Shown piece after piece: positions 45,616 through 47,433 of a stretch of DNA of 47,433 bases (position 1 is its first letter; each line of letters begins with the position of its first letter). A program made the position numbers and the translations under genes. The stretch is from an uncultured Lentisphaerota bacterium (GTDB taxonomy: Bacteria > Verrucomicrobiota > Kiritimatiellia > CAIQIC01), in the NCBI GenBank assembly GCA_903912445.1, contig CAIWHP010000165.1, forward strand, positions 1 to 47,433, read 5' to 3'. A model generated the notes under the pieces. It saw only the letters and a program-made list of their open reading frames with translations. It ran no database searches and had not been told where the DNA came from.

Positions 45616-46140
45616 ATGACGCTATCGCACGACGAAATCATGCGGGTGTTGTTCGCGGCGCGGCCACGGTTGGGCGCGGCGGCGTTCGTCATCGCGCGCG
45701 ATGCGCAGGCGGCCGAGGATATTTTCCAGAACGTGGCGCTCAAGGCGCTGACGCAGGGTGCGACGTTCGAGCACGAGGGCGCGCTGCTTTCGTGGGCCAC
45801 CGTCTCGGCGCGGCGCGAGGCGCTTGACTGGCTGCGCAGGCGCAAGCCGGAAGTCCCCGTCCTCGACGCCGACGTGCTCGACCTGCTCGAAGTCGAAGGT
45901 GCCGCCGCGCCGGCCGATACGGGTCGTGTGGGCGCGCTGCGCGATTGCCTCGAACAAATGCCCTCCTCCTCCCGCCGCCTGCTGGAACTGCGCTACTTCG
46001 AGGGTCGCTCGTGCACCGAGGTGGCCGCGGAAGTCGGCGCGGGGTTGGACGCGGTTTATCAGCGGCTGTCGCGCTTGCACCGGCAACTGCGCGCGTGCGT
46101 TGAGCAGCGGCTCGGCAACGCGCAGACGGAGGCCATGTGA
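45616..46140 (+). CDS. ECF-type RNA polymerase sigma factor
   Basis: Cytosolic sigma factor of 174 aa. Region 2 covers about 10-80 (FVIARDAQAAEDIFQNVALK, then FEHEGALLSWATVSARREAL with DWLRRRK). Region 4 covers about 112-165: LEQMPSSSRRLLELRYFEGR and SCTEVAAEVGAGLDAVYQRL. The short form and the wording of both regions fit the sigma family expanded in Rhodopirellula and Verrucomicrobium. ATG 45616 is chosen because a longer frame upstream has no conserved residues and crosses the preceding repeat. The next gene overlaps by 4 nt and encodes its probable anti-sigma factor, so the pair forms a signalling unit. What it controls is unknown; the polysaccharide genes are candidates only by proximity. 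Confidence 0.9.
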   Translation: MTLSHDEIMRVLFAARPRLGAAAFVIARDAQAAEDIFQNVALKALTQGATFEHEGALLSWATVSARREALDWLRRRKPEVPVLDADVLDLLEVEGAAAPADTGRVGALRDCLEQMPSSSRRLLELRYFEGRSCTEVAAEVGAGLDAVYQRLSRLHRQLRACVEQRLGNAQTEAM

Positions 46141-47433
46141 AGTCCGGTCCCGACAAATTCACGCTGCTGATGCGCTACCTCGACGGAAAACTTTCCGGCG
46201 ACGAGTTGCGCGCGGTGAACGCCTTGCTGCGCACAGATGCCGACGCGCGCCAGTGGCTGCGCGAAATTTCCCGTCAGGCTTTTGTGCTGGGCGACCTCGC
46301 GCGCGAATGCGTCGTGGTCGCACAGCCCGCGCCCCAGGCACCGGTGCCAACGCGGAACGGATGGCGGTCGCTGGCGTGGGCGGCCGCCGCTGTGGCGCTC
46401 CTTTCCGCTGGACTGTTCGGGTGGTCGCAACTGGGCGCGCACCCCGTGGTCACGCTGACCGAAGCATCCGGCTCGGTCGTCTGGAGCGGCGACCGGGGCG
46501 CGACGCGCACGGAACTGGCGACAGGCGCGCGGCTGCCCGCCGGTACGGTGGAAACCATCGGCGCAGTGTCCTCGGCGCAGTTGCGCTTCAGCGACGGCAC
46601 GCTACTGACGCTCGGCGGTAATTCCGAACTCGCCTTCGCCGTCACCGGGCAGAAGCGCATCCAACTCAAGAGCGGTTCGCTCACCGCCGCGGTAACGAAG
46701 CAGCCGGCGGGGCGTCCCATGCTGGTGCGTACGCCGACGGCCGAGGTCGAGGTGCTCGGCACCCTCTTCTCCATCAGCACGCAGCCGGAAGCGACACAAC
46801 TCGATGTCGCCTCCGGTTCCGTCCGGCTGCGGCGGCTGGTGGATGGACGCGCGGTGGAAGTGACCGCGCAACACAGTGCCGTCGCCTCGCTCGATGCGCA
46901 GGCGCCACTGATCGCGGGCGCGCCGACGATGCCACCGAGGCGGTGGAGCGCGCCTCTGTCCGCACCGCCCATCAACGGATCCAAAGGTGCCGTTCGCGCC
47001 GGCGCACCGGCCGGCTGGCTCGGCGTGCCCCTGATGATGGGACGCCGACAAGGCGCGCCGGTAATTCACCATGGCATCGTGGTACGCGACAACACGCAGC
47101 CCGCGGCCGGTTCGTTCGTCACGGTGGCCGAGGATAGCGTCCTCACCCTGCGCTGGCGGACGCAGCGGGTGGCCGGGTTGTTCATCTTCATCAGCACGCA
47201 ATTACCCGGCGGCGCGTTCGGCGGAAATTTTGAACTGAAAACGACGAAGACTGCGGGCGCGCTGGATGCCGATGGCTGGCAAACCGCCACGATTCCACTG
47301 CGCAGCTTCCAGCCGTTACAGTCGAACCACGCGGAGTTTTCCGGTCACGGTGTCTCGGCGGCGATCGTGACCACCTACGAACAGGATGCCCAGCTTGAGG
47401 TGACGGGCATGAGCTTCGGGACCTCGACACCAT
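46137..47433 (+). CDS. FecR-domain anti-sigma factor (3' end beyond window)
   Basis: Membrane-anchored anti-sigma factor, 432 residues visible. The cytosolic N-terminus (MRYLDGKLSGDELRAVNALL, residues 12-31) is the usual zinc-less anti-sigma helix region. A single transmembrane helix lies at about 78-98 (LAWAAAAVALLSAGLFGW). Residues about 104-240 form the FecR domain: VVTLTEASGSVVWSG, GTLLTLGGNSELAF, LKSGSLTAAVT, VRTPTAEVEVLGTLFSI and LDVASGSVRLRR. About 190 further periplasmic residues, mostly beta-strands, continue past the edge and match nothing I recognise; they may bind a ligand. GTG 46137 overlaps the sigma stop (GTGA), the normal arrangement for a sigma/anti-sigma pair. Confidence 0.9.
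   Translation, partial: MKSGPDKFTLLMRYLDGKLSGDELRAVNALLRTDADARQWLREISRQAFVLGDLARECVVVAQPAPQAPVPTRNGWRSLAWAAAAVALLSAGLFGWSQLGAHPVVTLTEASGSVVWSGDRGATRTELATGARLPAGTVETIGAVSSAQLRFSDGTLLTLGGNSELAFAVTGQKRIQLKSGSLTAAVTKQPAGRPMLVRTPTAEVEVLGTLFSISTQPEATQLDVASGSVRLRRLVDGRAVEVTAQHSAVASLDAQAPLIAGAPTMPPRRWSAPLSAPPINGSKGAVRAGAPAGWLGVPLMMGRRQGAPVIHHGIVVRDNTQPAAGSFVTVAEDSVLTLRWRTQRVAGLFIFISTQLPGGAFGGNFELKTTKTAGALDADGWQTATIPLRSFQPLQSNHAEFSGHGVSAAIVTTYEQDAQLEVTGMSFGTSTP

Noticed and set aside
1-47433. tRNA, rRNA or transposase genes
   Set aside because: No cloverleaf, rRNA stretch or transposase-like frame was recognised anywhere in the window.

Overview
The window is GC-rich bacterial DNA dominated by one long minus-strand run of secreted carbohydrate-active proteins. 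The organism is most likely a member of the PVC superphylum (Verrucomicrobiota, Kiritimatiellota or Lentisphaerota). Reasons: the mix of families (DUF4838, DUF4832, six-hairpin DUF4450-like, GH141-like, GH127 and GH29), many exported proteins with Sec or Tat signals, no SusC/SusD pair, a short ECF sigma factor followed directly by a FecR-type anti-sigma factor, and dispersed TTCCAA...TTGGAA palindromes. The assignment comes from family context, not from a marker gene.

Layout. 1-941 (minus, cut by the window edge): RhaT-type L-rhamnose/H+ symporter. 1021-1944 (minus): HNH endonuclease in visibly AT-richer DNA. 1979-42210 (minus): about 20 genes, mostly overlapping by 4 nt or separated by under 20 nt, encoding three GH29-type alpha-L-fucosidases, a GH127 beta-L-arabinofuranosidase, a GH141-like beta-helix enzyme, three more beta-helix proteins, a GHL6/GH42-like protein, a GH43-like propeller, several orphan TIM-barrel and six-hairpin enzymes, an SGNH esterase-like protein, a secreted FAD oxidoreductase, a secreted pyruvyl-transferase-like protein, and a cytosolic URO-D-like protein. 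42345-43226 (plus): AraC-type regulator divergent from this run and its likely controller. 43325-44572 (plus): GH2/GH5-like clan-A glycosidase. 44781-45434 (plus): tandem winged-helix regulator. 45616-47433 (plus): ECF sigma factor and FecR anti-sigma factor, the latter cut by the edge.

How the genes may work together. Exported fucosidases, arabinofuranosidase, beta-helix and esterase-like proteins would strip a branched polysaccharide rich in L-fucose, L-arabinose and perhaps L-rhamnose, and the RhaT-like symporter could import a deoxysugar product. There is no sulfatase, which argues against a heavily sulfated fucoidan; a complex pectin such as rhamnogalacturonan II or a microbial exopolysaccharide is a better guess, but this is inference.

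The most unusual structure is at the DNA level. A nearly identical signal-peptide-coding block (about MKHTLTLLTALLLAPLAA) begins many unrelated genes of the run. It also survives as three orphan copies between genes, two of them followed by what look like the out-of-frame tails of deleted genes. One large gene (27698-30820) has its signal peptide and Shine-Dalgarno sequence intact but an ATC codon where ATG should be. Three palindrome clusters lie in 5' leaders of minus-strand genes, and a different, longer palindrome occurs before, inside and at the stop codon of the tandem winged-helix gene.
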